Positions 63,640 through 64,000 of a stretch of 64,000 nucleotides of DNA are shown here, piece by piece. The notes beneath the pieces are model-generated. The model was not told where the DNA came from. It ran no database searches and saw only the letters and a list, made by a program, of their open reading frames with translations. The stretch comes from Macrosoma leucophasiata (lineage: Eukaryota; Arthropoda; Insecta; Lepidoptera; Hedylidae): NCBI GenBank assembly GCA_036365455.1, contig JAWQUS010000002.1, positions 2,852,001-2,916,000 of the forward strand, read 5' to 3'. The number at the start of each line of letters is the position of its first letter. Position 1 is the first letter of the stretch. A program made the translations under genes and the position numbers.

Positions 63640-63749
63640 ATAGGGTTCCGTAGTAAACAAGGAACCCTTATAGTTTCGCCATGTCCGTCTGTCTGTCTGT
63701 CTGTCTGTCTGTGCGTCCGCAGTTTAGCGCAAAAACTATTAGTACTGAG
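63640..63749 (-). mobile_element. GTCY-bearing element, end fragment
   Basis: AGGGTTCCGTAGTAAACAAG, CTTATAGTTTCGCCATGTCC and a GTCT array, as at 25302. It stops where the GGT repeat begins. Confidence 0.72.
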
Positions 63750-64000
63750 AGCGGTGACAGTGGTGGTGGTGATCGTGGTGGTGGTGACGATGGTGGTGAT
63801 GGTGGTGGTAGTTTTGATGACATTAGTGGTTAAAAATGCACAATGTTAATTCAATTTTTAACATCCGCCATTATGAACCTAAGCTCAGACATTACATGTC
63901 ATTTTTTCTGTTACAGATCTACGGTAGACTCGATCGAAACCTATTTAAAATTAAAGATCGTAAAAAATTAATTATTCTGAGTCGAGAACATGTATCCGCA
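63750..64000. repeat. GGT array and flank, second copy
   Basis: A shorter GGT/GAT array (63752-63825) followed by AAAAATGCACAATGTTAATT, GATCTACGGTAGACTCGATC and TTATTCTGAGTCGAGAACAT, as at 50470-50790. The window edge cuts it. Confidence 0.78.

Overview
The window looks like a stretch of lepidopteran (moth or butterfly) nuclear genome. It is AT-rich, very poor in genes and packed with transposable-element debris. The evidence for Lepidoptera is indirect but consistent: (GTCY)n microsatellites carried inside dispersed elements, several tRNA-headed SINEs, LINE 3' ends of a type familiar from moths and butterflies, mariner and hAT relics, and a two-exon gene with GT-AG splicing. I cannot name the species.

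Only one host gene is convincing. It lies at 3846-6457 on the + strand and has two coding exons (3846-4302 and 5700-6457) whose splice phases match, giving 404 residues. It encodes a secreted, highly basic protein with one six-cysteine CLIP-like module. Its intron holds a LINE fragment with a twin-priming inversion. A second copy of the same LINE sits at the stop codon, and the 9-bp target duplication of that insertion includes the TAA.

The rest is repeats. I use working names throughout. Rep-A is an A-tailed element of about 300 bp, with about 40 copies or pieces. SINE-T1, T2, T3 and T4 have tRNA-like heads. SINE-5S has a 5S-rRNA-like head (three copies, plus a possible chimera). LINE-X, LINE-Y and LINE-Z are 3' ends of non-LTR retrotransposons. 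Rep-R repeats begin with CTAGCTG followed by a CCCGCG-type motif and often carry GTCT tracts. GTCY elements run from a CAAGTGCGAGT end to a CGGAACCCT end. M1 to M9 are terminal-inverted-repeat elements, several with clear target duplications (TA for M1, 8 bp for the hAT-like ones).

Layout: 0-3.4 kb LINE-X, M1 and Rep-R; 3.7-6.8 kb the gene; 7-13 kb Rep-A, Rep-R, SINE-T1 and a hAT-like element; 13.5-15 kb Rep-R, a perfect hairpin and a 15-bp minisatellite; 15-25 kb Rep-A clusters with unassigned AT-rich DNA; 25-32 kb GTCY elements, a palindromic SINE-T3 and LINE-Y; 33-40 kb SINE-T1, M1, M2, SINE-5S and a three-element nest; 40-41.3 kb a Penelope-like element with a GIY-YIG domain; 41-48 kb local direct duplications and a 513-bp hAT-like element; 48.8-52.6 kb a mini-mariner, a GGT array and a dead mariner; 54-59 kb nested M1/M7, SINE-5S and LINE fragments; 59.5-61.5 kb unassigned AT-rich DNA and a long palindrome; 62-64 kb SINE-5S and GTCY elements.

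Nothing suggests an operon, prophage, CRISPR array or functional rRNA gene. The most interesting items are the SINE-5S family, an undescribed inverted-repeat element (M7) with a TATA-like box and short ORFs, and the many insertions whose empty sites or target duplications can be read inside the window itself.
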